64,000 nucleotides of DNA from Pelomonas parva (GCF_043555835.1 NZ_JBIGHV010000007.1:310001-374000); one strand, 5' to 3'. Shown: positions 42,810 through 53,553, numbered from the stretch's first letter. The notes: generated by a model not told the origin, from the sequence alone. Made by a program: numbers and translations.

Positions 42810-44936
42810 ATGGCAGGCGCAACTCCAGAATCCGGCGGCAGCTACATCAGCACGGCCGCCAATGCAGGTTTCAAGAAGCAGCTGAACAAGGTCTACACCT
42901 GGTACACGGGCGGCTTCATCGTCTTCATCATCGCGCTGGCCATTGCGGAGCAGATGGGCCTGTCACGGGAGTACATCGGCTTCGTCTTCCTGGGCGCCAC
43001 CGTGCTGCTGTATGCCGGCATCGGCTTCATGAGCCGCACCAGCGACGCGAGCGAGTACTACGTGGCCGGCCGGCGCGTGCCGGCGGTCTACAACGGCATG
43101 GCCACCGGCGCCGACTGGATGTCGGCGGCCAGCTTCATCGGCATGGCCGGCACGCTCTACCTGACCGGCTACGGCGGCCTGGCCTTCATCATGGGCTGGA
43201 CCGGCGGCTACTGCCTGGTAGCGCTGTTCCTGGCGCCCTATCTGCGCAAGTTCGGCCAGTTCACCATCCCCGACTTCCTGGGCGCGCGCTATGAAGGCAA
43301 TCTACCGCGCATCCTGGGCGTGATCGCGGCCATCCTCTGCTCCTTCACCTACGTGGTGGCGCAGATCTACGGCGTGGGCCTGATCACCGCACGGCTGTCG
43401 GGCCTGGCCTTCGAGATCGGCGTCTTCGTCGGTCTGGCCGGCATCCTGGTCTGCTCCTTCCTGGGCGGCATGCGCGCGGTGACCTGGACCCAGGTGGCCC
43501 AGTACATCATCCTGATCATTGCCTACATGGTGCCGGTGGTCTGGCTGTCGGTGAAGCAGACCAGCGTCCCGGTGCCCCAGGCCATCTACGGCTACCAGCT
43601 GGAGAAGGTCACGGCGGCCGAGAAGAAGATCAAGGCCGATCCCAAGGAGCAGGAGGTCATCGACATCTTCAAGGCCCGCGCCGCCTCTTTCGATGCCAAG
43701 CTCAAGGACGTGCCCGCGGCCCTGGCTGCCGACAAGGCCGCTGCGACGCAGAAGCTGGCCGACCTGAGGGCCGCCAATGCACCGGCCGCCGAGCTGGAAG
43801 CCGCCGAGAAGGCCCTGGCCGCCGTCCCCAAGGACGAGGCCGAAGCCAAGAAGGCCTGGGCCGCTGCCAAGACCGCCAATGAAGCCCGCGCCAAGCCGCT
43901 GGCGGGCATGCCGGCCCACGCCGCGCAGTTTGCCGGCGACCCCGACGGCGACGAGAAGGCCAAGAAGACCTTCGACGAGTCGCGGCGCAACTTCCTGGCC
44001 CTGGTGTTCTGCCTGATGGTGGGTACGGCCGCGCTGCCGCACATCCTGATGCGCTACTACACCACGCCTTCGGTCAAGGAGGCGCGCGAGTCGGTGACCT
44101 GGAGCCTGTTCTTCATCTTCCTGCTGTACTTCACTGCCCCGGCCCTGGCCGTGCTGGTCAAGTACGAGGTCTTCACCGTGCTGGTGGGAACGCCGTTTGA
44201 TCAGTTGCCGGCCTGGATCACCAACTGGGCCAGGGTCGACCCGGCGCTGCTCGCGGTGGCCGACGTCAACAAGGACGGCATCTTCCAGCTCGGCGAGATG
44301 AAGATCGGTGGCGACATCATCGTGCTGGCCACGCCCGAGATCGGCGGCCTGCCGTATGTGATCTCCGGCATGGTGGCGGCCGGCGGTCTGGCTGCAGCGC
44401 TGTCCACCGCCGACGGCCTGCTGCTGACCATCGCCAACGCGCTGAGCCACGACGTCTACTACAAGATGATCGACCCGAACGCCTCGACCGCCCGCCGCGT
44501 CACCATCTCCAAGGTGCTGCTGCTGGTCGTGGCGCTGTGCGCGGCCTACGTCGCGGCGCAGAAGCCGGCGGACATCCTGTTCCTCGTCTCGGCGGCCTTC
44601 TCCTTCGCGGCGGCGGCCTTCTTCCCGGCCCTGGTGCTGGGGGTGTTCTGGAAGCGCGCCAACAAGTGGGGCGCGTCCCTGGGCATCGCCTCCGGCCTGG
44701 GCATCACCTTCTACTACATGGTGATGACCCAGCCCTGGCTGCGCGGCGTGTTCGGCGTGACCTCGCCGATCGAGCTGTGGTGGGGCATCCTGCCGATCTC
44801 GGCCGGCCTGTTCGGCGTGCCGCTGGGCTTTGCGGTGATCATCATCGTCAGCTTGATCACGCCGGCACCCAAGAAGGAAACCCAGGAGCTGGTCGAGCAT
44901 GTGCGCTACCCCGACCTGAACCTCGGCAAGGCCTGA
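42810..44936 (+). CDS. Sodium:solute symporter, VC_2705 subfamily
   Basis: A 708-residue inner-membrane symporter of the SSS family, probably for acetate or a small organic acid. The first half has ASFIGMAGTLYLTGYGGLAF and DFLGARYEGNLPRILG, and the second half AAALSTADGLLLTIANALSHD, as in ActP/PutP relatives. Odd features: a hydrophilic Ala/Lys/Glu-rich insert of about 140 residues (about 250-392, predicted coiled coil) in a loop, and an EF-hand-like loop DVNKDGIFQLGE at residues 485-496. The large insert explains the length over the usual about 570-600. It follows DUF4212 by one base; a strong terminator follows. Confidence 0.93.
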   Translation: MAGATPESGGSYISTAANAGFKKQLNKVYTWYTGGFIVFIIALAIAEQMGLSREYIGFVFLGATVLLYAGIGFMSRTSDASEYYVAGRRVPAVYNGMATGADWMSAASFIGMAGTLYLTGYGGLAFIMGWTGGYCLVALFLAPYLRKFGQFTIPDFLGARYEGNLPRILGVIAAILCSFTYVVAQIYGVGLITARLSGLAFEIGVFVGLAGILVCSFLGGMRAVTWTQVAQYIILIIAYMVPVVWLSVKQTSVPVPQAIYGYQLEKVTAAEKKIKADPKEQEVIDIFKARAASFDAKLKDVPAALAADKAAATQKLADLRAANAPAAELEAAEKALAAVPKDEAEAKKAWAAAKTANEARAKPLAGMPAHAAQFAGDPDGDEKAKKTFDESRRNFLALVFCLMVGTAALPHILMRYYTTPSVKEARESVTWSLFFIFLLYFTAPALAVLVKYEVFTVLVGTPFDQLPAWITNWARVDPALLAVADVNKDGIFQLGEMKIGGDIIVLATPEIGGLPYVISGMVAAGGLAAALSTADGLLLTIANALSHDVYYKMIDPNASTARRVTISKVLLLVVALCAAYVAAQKPADILFLVSAAFSFAAAAFFPALVLGVFWKRANKWGASLGIASGLGITFYYMVMTQPWLRGVFGVTSPIELWWGILPISAGLFGVPLGFAVIIIVSLITPAPKKETQELVEHVRYPDLNLGKA

Positions 44937-44956
44937 CCCCGGTCTGATGCCTGTCC

Positions 44957-44990
44957 AGGCCCCGCGGCGTCCCGCGGGGCCTTTTTGTTT
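44957..44990 (+). terminator. Rho-independent terminator after the symporter gene
   Basis: An 11-bp stem (44957-44967 with 44972-44982), CGTC loop and a T-rich tail TTTTTGTTTT. It starts 20 bp past the stop. Confidence 0.95.
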
Positions 44991-45005
44991 TCGAGGAGGA
45001 TCGTC

Positions 45006-46898
45006 ATGGACGACCCCGCCGTCCCTTCGGCCAGCCTGGTGGCCCAGTTGGCGCAGGAGCTGCAGCGCCATGCGCCGTTCGCGCAGATGCAGGCCGACGA
45101 GCTGCACGAGCTGCTGGCCGCCGCCGCCCAGGCCTATTACGCGCCCGGCGAGCTGGTGCTGGCTCCCGAGCACGGCCCGGTGGGCCAGCTTCATCTGCTG
45201 CGCCAGGGCGCGGTCAGCGCCCAGCGCGGCCTGGCCGACACCGCCGGCGGCTTCCACTACGAGGCGGGCGAGATGTTCCCGGTCGCGGCCCTGCTGGGCC
45301 AGCGGCCGGTGACCGCCAGCTACCGCTCCCAGGGCGACAGCTTCTGCCTGCTGATCCCGGCGGCGACCGTGCAGGCCGTGGCCCGGCGCAGCGCCGTCTT
45401 TGCCGACTTCCTGAGCCGCCGCGTCGCCCAGTTCCTGGCGCTGTCGCGTCGCGCGCTGCAGGTCGCCTATGCCTCGCAGACCCTGGCCGAGCAGTCGCTG
45501 GAGACGCCGCTGGCCCAGCTGCTGCGCGGCGCGCCGGTCAGCGTGCCGCCCGAGACGCCGCTGCACGAGGCGCTGGCGCTGATGGAGGCGCGCCATGTCG
45601 GCTCGCTGCTGGTGGCTGATGCCGAGCAGCGCGCCCTGGGCATCCTGACCCGCCACGACCTGCTGTCGCGCATCGTGCTGCCGCGGCTGGCGCTGGACAC
45701 GCCCATCGCGGCCGTGATGAGCAGCCCGGTGCTGGGCCTGCAGCTCGGTGACACGGCCCAGGACGCAGCCCTGCTGATGTCGCGCCACGGCCTGCGCCAT
45801 GTGCCGGTGCTGGACGGCGAACGCCTGGTGGGCATCGTTTCGGAGCGCGACCTGTTCGCGCTGCAGCGGCTCTCGCTCAAGCAGGTCAGCAGCGCCATCC
45901 GCGCGGCCGAGAGCGTCGACACGCTGAAGCTGGTGGCCCAGGACATCCGGCGCTTCGCCCGCAATCTGCTTGCCCAGGGCGTGGCGGCGCGCCAGCTCAC
46001 CGAGCTGGTCTCCCACCTCAACGATGTGCTGACGCAGCGCCTGCTGCAGCTGGTGGCGGTTGCGCGCGGCATGGACATGGGCCAGGCCTGCTGGCTGGCC
46101 TTCGGCTCCGAGGGCCGCAGCGAGCAGACCCTGGCCACCGACCAGGACAACGGCCTGATCTTCGTCAGCGACCGGCCCGACGCCGAGCGGCCGCGCTGGA
46201 TGGCGTTTGCGCGCGAGGTCAACGAGGCGCTGGACGCCTGCGGCTACCCGCTGTGCAAGGGCGGCATCATGGCCTCGGAGCCGGCCTGCTGCCGCACGCC
46301 GCAGGAGTGGTTGCAGGCCTTCAACGAGTGGCTGGAGCATGGCGCGCCCGAGGACTTGCTCAAGGCCAGCATCTATTTCGACTTCCGCCCGCTGGCCGGC
46401 GACGCCGAGCTGGCCCGGCCGCTGCGCGAACTGCTGGGCCGCCACGGCGCCGCGCTGCCGCGCTTTCTGCGCCAGCTCGGCGAGAACGCGCTGCGCAGCC
46501 GGCCGCCGCTGAACTGGCTGGGCGCCCTCGAAGGCCAGACGCTCGACGGCCGCGAGGGCGTGGACCTCAAGCTGCAGGGCACGGCCTTGTTCGTCGACGC
46601 GGCGCGGCTGTTCGCGCTCGCGCATGGCCTGGCCGCGACCGGCACACGCGAGCGCCTGGAGGCGGCGGCGCGGCTGATGCAGGTGCCGGCGACCGAGAGC
46701 GAGGGCTGGGTGGGCGCCTTCGAGTTCCTGCAGATGCTGCGCCTGCGCGGGCAGATGGAAGGCGGCGCCGGGGCCCCGACGAACCCCAACTGGATCGTGC
46801 TGGAGACGCTCAACGACGTCGACCGGCGCATGCTCAAGGAATGCTGCAAGGTCGCGCGCCGGCTGCAGCAGCGCATCGAACTGGACTGGATGAGATGA
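45006..46898 (+). CDS. DUF294 nucleotidyltransferase-like protein with cNMP and CBS domains
   Basis: A 630-residue cytoplasmic signalling protein. Order: cNMP-binding-like domain (about 25-130), two CBS repeats (about 170-300, e.g. VGSLLVADAEQRALGILTRHDLL and VPVLDGERLVGIVSERDLFAL, in pieces), then DUF294 nucleotidyltransferase (GSEGRSEQTLATDQDNGLIF, with the GSxxRxE...DxD catalytic signature) and a C-terminal substrate-binding helical domain. Such proteins often follow VC_2705 symporter genes, as here, and may regulate them in response to nucleotide or cAMP levels (inference). GAGGAGG precedes ATG 45006. Confidence 0.92.
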   Translation: MDDPAVPSASLVAQLAQELQRHAPFAQMQADELHELLAAAAQAYYAPGELVLAPEHGPVGQLHLLRQGAVSAQRGLADTAGGFHYEAGEMFPVAALLGQRPVTASYRSQGDSFCLLIPAATVQAVARRSAVFADFLSRRVAQFLALSRRALQVAYASQTLAEQSLETPLAQLLRGAPVSVPPETPLHEALALMEARHVGSLLVADAEQRALGILTRHDLLSRIVLPRLALDTPIAAVMSSPVLGLQLGDTAQDAALLMSRHGLRHVPVLDGERLVGIVSERDLFALQRLSLKQVSSAIRAAESVDTLKLVAQDIRRFARNLLAQGVAARQLTELVSHLNDVLTQRLLQLVAVARGMDMGQACWLAFGSEGRSEQTLATDQDNGLIFVSDRPDAERPRWMAFAREVNEALDACGYPLCKGGIMASEPACCRTPQEWLQAFNEWLEHGAPEDLLKASIYFDFRPLAGDAELARPLRELLGRHGAALPRFLRQLGENALRSRPPLNWLGALEGQTLDGREGVDLKLQGTALFVDAARLFALAHGLAATGTRERLEAAARLMQVPATESEGWVGAFEFLQMLRLRGQMEGGAGAPTNPNWIVLETLNDVDRRMLKECCKVARRLQQRIELDWMR

Positions 46899-46907
46899 AA
46901 CCCAAAG

Positions 46908-46975
46908 GCAACCACAGAGGCACAGAGCCACAGAGGAAACTCATGAGGGCTGCTTCTCTGTGCCTCTGTGGTTGC
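46908..46975. repeat. Long inverted repeat (20-bp arms) between two genes
   Basis: Bases 46908-46927 and 46956-46975 are perfect reverse complements, 28 bases apart; each arm contains CCACAGAGGCACAGAG or its complement. Within the left arm ACAGAGG-type units recur as short direct repeats up to 46936. Similar CACAGAGGCACAGAG sequences are, from memory, dispersed in many bacterial genomes. The base composition (no long GC runs, period of 6 to 8) is unlike the flanking genes. Confidence 0.8.
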
Positions 46976-46999
46976 ATTTCTGAACCATGGACGACTGCG

Positions 47000-47662
47000 A
47001 TGAAGGCCCTGACCGCCTGGTGGGCGCGGCGCGCGGCTGCGGCCGAGCCGGCGACGCGCTGGATCGTGCTGGACGTCGAAACCAGCGGCCTGGACGTCGA
47101 GCACGACCGGCTGCTGGCCATCGCCGGCATCGCGCTGGATCTGTCGGCCGGCCCGCCCGTCATCCGGCTGGGCGACAGCTTCGAGCTGCTGCTGCGCCAG
47201 CAGGAGGCCGTGCAGACCCCCGACGAGGCCGCGCGCGCCAACATCCTGCTGCACGGCATCGGCCTGGCCGCCCAGCGCGGCGGCCGGCCGGCGGCCGAGG
47301 CGCTGCAGGCCTTCGCGGCCTGGGTGGGCGAGGCGCCGCTGCTGGCCTTTCATGCGCCCTTCGACCGCGCCATGATCCAGCGCGACATGCAGCGCCTGCT
47401 GGGCCGGCGCCTGCGCAACCGCTGGGCCGACCTGGCGCCGGTCGCGGCGGCCCTGCACCCGATGCCGGGCGCCGGCTCGCTGGACGACTGGATGGCCCGC
47501 TTCGGCATCCGCTGCGCCCAGCGCCATCGCGCCGCCGCCGACACGCTGGCGACCGCCGAGCTGCTGCTGCGCCTGTGGCCGACCCTGAACGCGCGCGGCG
47601 AGACCCGCTTCGCCGATCTGCAGGCCATGGGCCGCGCCGGCCGCTGGCTCGGCGGCCTCTGA
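47000..47662 (+). CDS. DnaQ-like 3'-5' exonuclease
   Basis: A 220-residue DEDDh exonuclease: IVLDVETSGLDVEHD holds the first Asp/Glu, HAPFDRAMIQ the second Asp, and HRAAADTLATAELLL the His and final Asp. It resembles polymerase III epsilon-like subunits and relatives without extra domains. The ATG at 47000 is preferred; no strong ribosome-binding site is visible. It follows a 20-bp inverted repeat. Role in DNA or RNA repair/maintenance is likely; the exact substrate is not. Confidence 0.9.
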   Translation: MKALTAWWARRAAAAEPATRWIVLDVETSGLDVEHDRLLAIAGIALDLSAGPPVIRLGDSFELLLRQQEAVQTPDEAARANILLHGIGLAAQRGGRPAAEALQAFAAWVGEAPLLAFHAPFDRAMIQRDMQRLLGRRLRNRWADLAPVAAALHPMPGAGSLDDWMARFGIRCAQRHRAAADTLATAELLLRLWPTLNARGETRFADLQAMGRAGRWLGGL

Positions 47663-47665
47663 AGT

Positions 47666-48460
47666 TCAGCGCGCCGCCGGCTCACTCCTGAACAGCCGCC
47701 TGGCGTCGGCCTCGCCGATGTGGCGGGCATAGACCTGCTGCACCTGGCCCTCGCGCCGCAGCGCCTCGACATGGCGCTGCAGCAGCTGCAGGTCCGCGTC
47801 CGGCACGTTCTTGCGGTTGACGTAGAGGCCGATGGTCTCGGGCGGCGCGTCCGTCAGGTCCACGGCCGTGGCCTGCACCGGCAGCAGGCCGTCGCGGCGC
47901 ATCTTGGTGTGGATGATGCTGGGAATGAGGGCGGCCTGGATGCGCCCGGCGCTCAGCTTGGCCGCGAGGTTCTCGAAGTCGGGCGAGTACTCCGCCTGCT
48001 TGCTCGCCAGCATGGGCTCCACCCAATCGGTCAGCACGTCGCCCAGGCGCACGCCGCGCACCAGGCCCAGCTTGAACTCGGGGCGCTGACTCAGATCCCG
48101 CATCGTGCGCGGCAGGGTCTCGTTCAGCAGGAGCAGGTCCAGCTCGGCATAGGCATAGGGCAGGAAATGCCCGAACCGGTCGCGCTCGGGCGTGCGTATC
48201 GAGGAGGTGACGATGTCGAGCTGGCCTTGCTCGAACTCCAGCATCACCCGGGCCCGCGGGCGCAGCGCCAGCCTGAGCCGGCAGCCGCTGCGCTGGGCCA
48301 GCGCGGCGACCAGGTCGGGGATGATGCCGCGCATCTGGCCGTCCTGCTGGTAGGCCGCATAGCCCAGGCTGGACACGCCGATGCGGAGCTCGCGCGAGCA
48401 GGCGGCCTGCGCGCCGGTCGCGGCCAGTGCCAGCAGCAGCGCGGCGGCAGGCAGCTTCAC
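47666..48460 (-). CDS. Periplasmic solute-binding protein, family 3-like
   Basis: A 264-residue secreted protein with a signal peptide (MKLPAAALLLALAATGAQA, cleavage near residue 19) and the SBP_bac_3 pattern: RIGVSSLGYAAYQ, IPDLVAALAQRSGC, FEQGQLDIVTSSIRTPERDRFG and KLGLVRGVRLG. No ABC permease or ATPase genes are adjacent, so it may be an orphan binding protein or a sensor-like protein rather than a transporter part. The start overlaps the hydrolase stop by four bases. Confidence 0.85.
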   Translation of the reverse strand: MKLPAAALLLALAATGAQAACSRELRIGVSSLGYAAYQQDGQMRGIIPDLVAALAQRSGCRLRLALRPRARVMLEFEQGQLDIVTSSIRTPERDRFGHFLPYAYAELDLLLLNETLPRTMRDLSQRPEFKLGLVRGVRLGDVLTDWVEPMLASKQAEYSPDFENLAAKLSAGRIQAALIPSIIHTKMRRDGLLPVQATAVDLTDAPPETIGLYVNRKNVPDADLQLLQRHVEALRREGQVQQVYARHIGEADARRLFRSEPAAR

Positions 48461-49359
48461 GGGCCGTCCAGAAAGGCCTGCAGCACGGCGGCCAGGGCCT
48501 CGGGCTGGTCGTGGTGCAGCATGTGGCCGGCGTCCTGCAGCACGCGGCGCTGCAGGTTAGCCACGACGGCCAGCCGCGCCTCGAACTCCTCGCGCGGGAA
48601 GCGGCCGCCCCAGAAGCGCGTCAGCTGGTCGTCGCTGCCTTCCACCCACAGCGTGGGTGCGGTGATGCGCTGCCAGCAGGCCAGCACCTCGGCCTTGCGG
48701 TACAGCACCGGGTTGGCCAGTTTGTGGGCCGGGTCGGCGTTCAGCAGGAAGCCATCCGGCGTCTCACGCGCCCAGTGCCCGGCCAGCCAGGCGGCCTTGT
48801 CTTGGGCCAAGCGCGGGTTGGTCTTGCGCAGCCGCTCGGCCACGTCGGCCAGCGTCGCGTAGGGCTTCAGCGTCGGCGGCGTCTTCAGCTCGTCCAGCCA
48901 GCGCGCCATGCGCTCGGGCGCGGCGGCGGGCGACACGTCGGGCATGCCGAAGCCCTCCAGGTTGACCAGGCGGCGGATGCGCTGCGGGCGCACGCCGGCA
49001 TAGCTCATCGCCACGTTGCCGCCCATGCTGTGGCCCACAAGGTCCACCGGCGCATCGGGGCTCAGCGCGTCCAGCAGCGCATCGAGGTCGCCGAGGTAGT
49101 CGGGGAACCAGTAGCAGTCGGCGTCGGGCGTCTCGCTCAGGCCGAAGCCGCGCCAGTCCAGCGCGACGATTTCGCGCTCGCCCTGCAATGCATCGACGAC
49201 GAACTGGAAGGACGCGCCGACATCCATCCAGCCATGCAGCAGCACCAGCGGCGGCCGGCCCGGCTGCGGCGAGCCCCAGTGAAGCAGGTGTTGGCGCAGG
49301 CCGCGAAGCTGGACGAACTCGCTGCGATGCGCTCGGTTTGCGGTGTAGACATCGGGCAT
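48457..49359 (-). CDS. Alpha/beta hydrolase
   Basis: A 300-residue alpha/beta-hydrolase-fold enzyme. VLLHGWMDVGASF forms the oxyanion region, VGHSMGGNVAMSYAG holds the nucleophile Ser, and the end part LQDAGHMLHHDQP carries the catalytic His. A middle Asp fits the acid (WVEGSDDQLTRF). No signal peptide. ATG 49359 is chosen because the frame upstream overlaps the divergent gene region. Substrate unknown: ester, lactone or epoxide type. Coupled to the binding-protein gene by a 4-bp overlap. Confidence 0.9.
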   Translation of the reverse strand: MPDVYTANRAHRSEFVQLRGLRQHLLHWGSPQPGRPPLVLLHGWMDVGASFQFVVDALQGEREIVALDWRGFGLSETPDADCYWFPDYLGDLDALLDALSPDAPVDLVGHSMGGNVAMSYAGVRPQRIRRLVNLEGFGMPDVSPAAAPERMARWLDELKTPPTLKPYATLADVAERLRKTNPRLAQDKAAWLAGHWARETPDGFLLNADPAHKLANPVLYRKAEVLACWQRITAPTLWVEGSDDQLTRFWGGRFPREEFEARLAVVANLQRRVLQDAGHMLHHDQPEALAAVLQAFLDGP

Positions 49360-49399
49360 ATCCGCACTGTAGGACACGGCGGCCCGTCGACAATGCGCC

Positions 49400-49930
49400 A
49401 TGCCCGCACCCCGCCATGACATCCGCCCCGCCGAGCCGCGCGACCTGAGAGCCATCGTCCAGCTGATCAGCGAGCTGGCCGAATTCGAGAACCTGACCCA
49501 TCTGCTGGCGGTCACGCCGGACCGGCTTGAGCCGCATCTGTTCGGCGACGAGCCGGCTGCGGAGTGCCTGGTCGGCGAGGTGGGCGGCGAGGTCGTCGCC
49601 TTCGCGCTGTTCTACAAGAACTTCTCTACCTTCCTGGCCAAGCCCGGCCTCTACCTCGAAGACCTCTACGTTCGCCCGGCCCACCGCCGCAGCGGCCTGG
49701 GTCGCGCGTTGCTGGTCGAGCTGGCGCAGCTGGCCTGCGAGCGCGGCTACGGCCGCTTCGACTGGACGGTGCTGGACTGGAACGAGGACGCCATCCGCTT
49801 CTATCAAAAGCTCGGCGCCGAGGTGATGCCCGAGTGGCGCATCTGCCGGCTGACGGGCGACGCGCTGGAGCGCTACGCGGATGGTGACCGGCCGAGCCGG
49901 TGGTCGCCCTCTTCCTGGCTGGGTCTCTGA
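49400..49930 (+). CDS. GNAT-family N-acetyltransferase (diamine/SSAT-like)
   Basis: A 176-residue acetyltransferase that uses acetyl-CoA. Motif A is VRPAHRRSGLGRALL (residues about 92-106), and the stretches VAFALFYKNFSTFLAKPGLYLEDLY and FDWTVLDWNEDAIRFYQKLGA (in pieces) match spermidine/diamine acetyltransferase-type members. Divergent from the hydrolase gene (start 49359) with 40 bp between the starts. Substrate inferred from family only. Confidence 0.9.
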   Translation: MPAPRHDIRPAEPRDLRAIVQLISELAEFENLTHLLAVTPDRLEPHLFGDEPAAECLVGEVGGEVVAFALFYKNFSTFLAKPGLYLEDLYVRPAHRRSGLGRALLVELAQLACERGYGRFDWTVLDWNEDAIRFYQKLGAEVMPEWRICRLTGDALERYADGDRPSRWSPSSWLGL

Positions 49931-50031
49931 GGCCACTCGTTGACTGCCCGGTGTCAGACCCGGGCAATCCATGAGGCCGGCATGGGCAACGCTGGCTAGC
50001 ATCCGCCCCCTTGTCCCAACCCGGGTGGCCC

Positions 50032-51713
50032 ATGCAAGACCGCTACGAGCAACTGCACGCCGCCTTCCGCTGGCAGGTGCCGGACGACTTCAACATCGCC
50101 GAGGCCTGCTGCGGCCGCTGGGCGCGGGACACGCCCAAGGCCACGGCCATCTACTTCGACGGTGAGAGCGGCTGCCGCACGCAGTACAGCTATGCGCAGC
50201 TGCAGCGCGCCGCCAACCGGCTGTCCAACGCGCTGCTGAACCAGGGCGTGCGGCGCGGCCACCGGGTCGCCATCCAGCTGCCGCAACGCTTCGAGACGGC
50301 AGTCGCCCACATCGCCATCCAGCAGATCGGCGCGGTGGCGATGCCGCTGTCCATGCTGTTCGGCGCTGAGGCGCTGGAGTACCGGCTGCAGGACAGCGGC
50401 GCCGTGCTCGCCATCGCCGCCTGCGAGGCGCTGCCGGCGCTGCGCGAGGTGAAGGCCCGCTGCCCGACGATGCGACGCATCCTCGTCGTTGGCGACTGCC
50501 CGGTTGCGGCTGACGAGCTGCCGTGGATGCAGGCGCTGCAGGCCGAGGAGGCGCGCTTCAAGCCGGTGGCGACCAAGGCCGGCGACGCGGCCATCCTGAT
50601 CTACACCAGCGGCACGACGGGCAACCCCAAGGGCGCGCTGATCCCGCAGCGCGCGCTGATCGGCAACCTGACAGGCTTTGTCGCGAGCCAGAACTGGCTG
50701 GGCTTTGATCCCTTCGATGCCAGGCAGCCCAGCGATGCCGTCTTCTGGAGCCCCGCCGACTGGGCCTGGACGGGCGGGCTGATGGATGCGCTGTTGCCCA
50801 CGCTCTACTTCGGCCGGCCCATCCTGGCGTATCAAGGCCGCTTCTCGGCCGCCAAGGCCTTCGAGCTGATGGCGACCTACGGCATCACGCACAGCTTCCT
50901 GTTTCCGACCGCGCTCAAGGCCATGATGAAGGCCGAGCCCCGGCCGCAGCGCCACAGGCTCAAGCTGCGCGCGCTGATGAGCGCGGGCGAGGCCGTCGGC
51001 GACGCGGTGTTCACCTGGTGCCGCGATGCGCTCGGCGTGCCCGTCAACGAGATGTTCGGTCAGACCGAGATGAACTACGTCGTCGGCAACTGCCAGGCGC
51101 TGTGGCCGGCCAGGCCCGGCAGCATGGGCCGCGCCTACCCGGGCCATCGCGTGGCCGTCATCGACGACGACGGCCGTGAATGCGCGCCGGGCCAGACCGG
51201 CGAGGTGGCCGTGCATGCGCGCGACCGCCATGGCGAGCCCGACCCCGTCTTCTTCCTCGGCTACTGGAACAACGACGCGGCGACGCGCGCCAAGTTCACC
51301 GGCGCGCCCGATGACAGCTGGTGCCGCACCGGCGACCTGGCGCGCATGGACGCCGACGGCACGCTCTGGTACGAGGGCCGCGCGGACGATGTCTTCAAGA
51401 GCGCCGGCTATCGCATCGGCCCTGGAGAAATAGAGAACTGCCTGCTCAAGCACGCGGCTGTGGCCAACGCGGCCGTCGTGCCCAAGCCCGACGCCGAGCG
51501 CGGTGCGCTGGTGAAGGCCTATGTCGTGCTGGCCGATGGCCACAGGGGCGATGCGGCGCTGGTCGCGGCGCTGCAGGCCCACGTCAAGGCCCGGCTGGCG
51601 CCCTACGAGTACCCGAAGGAGATCGAGTTCATCGCCGCGCTGCCGATGACGACCACCGGCAAGGTGCAGCGGCGGGTGCTGCGGCTGCAGGAGCAGGAGC
51701 GGGCTGCGGGGCG

Positions 51714-51717
<4 letters not shown>
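50032..51717 (+). CDS. AMP-forming acyl-CoA synthetase
   Basis: A 561-residue adenylate-forming enzyme that makes an acyl-CoA from a carboxylate, ATP and CoA. Motifs: IYTSGTTGNPKGAL (P-loop), VNEMFGQTEMNYVVG (A5), WCRTGDLARMDADGTLWYEGRADDVFKSAGYRIGPGEIE (A7/A8, in pieces) and the C-terminal catalytic Lys in TTTGKVQRR. Resembles acetyl-CoA synthetase/medium-chain types. ATG 50032 is taken because the sequence from MQDRYEQLH is family-like; an upstream TTG (50011) is possible. Ends at the convergent peroxidase gene with 4-bp overlap. Confidence 0.93.
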
Positions 51718-53021
<1,304 letters not shown>

Positions 53022-53030
53022 GCCGCCTCC

Positions 53031-53468
53031 TCAGCGCAGGCCATCGGCCAGCACGACGTTGAAGACGGCGGTGTCGCTGCGGTCGCCGGCCTGGATGCCC
53101 AGGCGCATGTCCCACCAGCCCGACATGCTGAACTTGACGCCTTCGAGCGCGTAGACGCCGGGGCTGAGCTCGCGTGTGACGCGCGGCCGGGTCGGGAAGC
53201 CGTGGCCGTGCTGCGGCATGCCGCCGTCGAACAGGATGCGCGCCTGCGACACCGGCCGGCCGTCCGTCGCCGTCAGGCGCAGCTGCCAGGTCTGGATCTG
53301 GTTGATCGCCGGGCCGCCCGCCGGAGGCGTCAGGCCGACGACGAAATGGCCTTGCGTGCTGGCGTGCTGCAGCGACAGGTCGAGGTCCTTGGGCGGGCTG
53401 CCGCAAGCGATGAGGACGGCGGCGCTGGCGAGCGCGGCGACGGTGCCGAGGAGGCTGGAACGGGGCAT
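53031..53468 (-). CDS. FixH/YtkA-like periplasmic lipoprotein
   Basis: A 145-residue protein with a lipoprotein signal (lipobox VLIACG, Cys about 21) and one beta-sandwich domain: WQLRLTATDGRPVSQARILFDGGMPQHGHGFPTRPRV, then YALEGVKFSMSGWWDMRLGI (both in pieces). The MPQHGHG stretch is characteristic of FixH/YtkA-type domains. It is 9 bp upstream of the cytochrome c peroxidase-like gene, so the two likely act together at the periplasmic face. Metal (copper) or redox partner function is inferred; nothing in the sequence proves it. Confidence 0.78.
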   Translation of the reverse strand: MPRSSLLGTVAALASAAVLIACGSPPKDLDLSLQHASTQGHFVVGLTPPAGGPAINQIQTWQLRLTATDGRPVSQARILFDGGMPQHGHGFPTRPRVTRELSPGVYALEGVKFSMSGWWDMRLGIQAGDRSDTAVFNVVLADGLR

Positions 53469-53553
53469 GGCGGTGACTCCTGAAGTTGCGGGACGAGTTC
53501 GTCCCCGGGCGTCGAAGCGCCCCGTGGTTGAGAGGAAGGGAGGGTTTGGGCGG

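Noticed and set aside
43302..46931. A leftward open frame of 1,209 codons
   Set aside because: It is antisense to the symporter and DUF294 genes, which have clear motifs and starts; its own translation is low-complexity (Arg/His/Gln/Ala).
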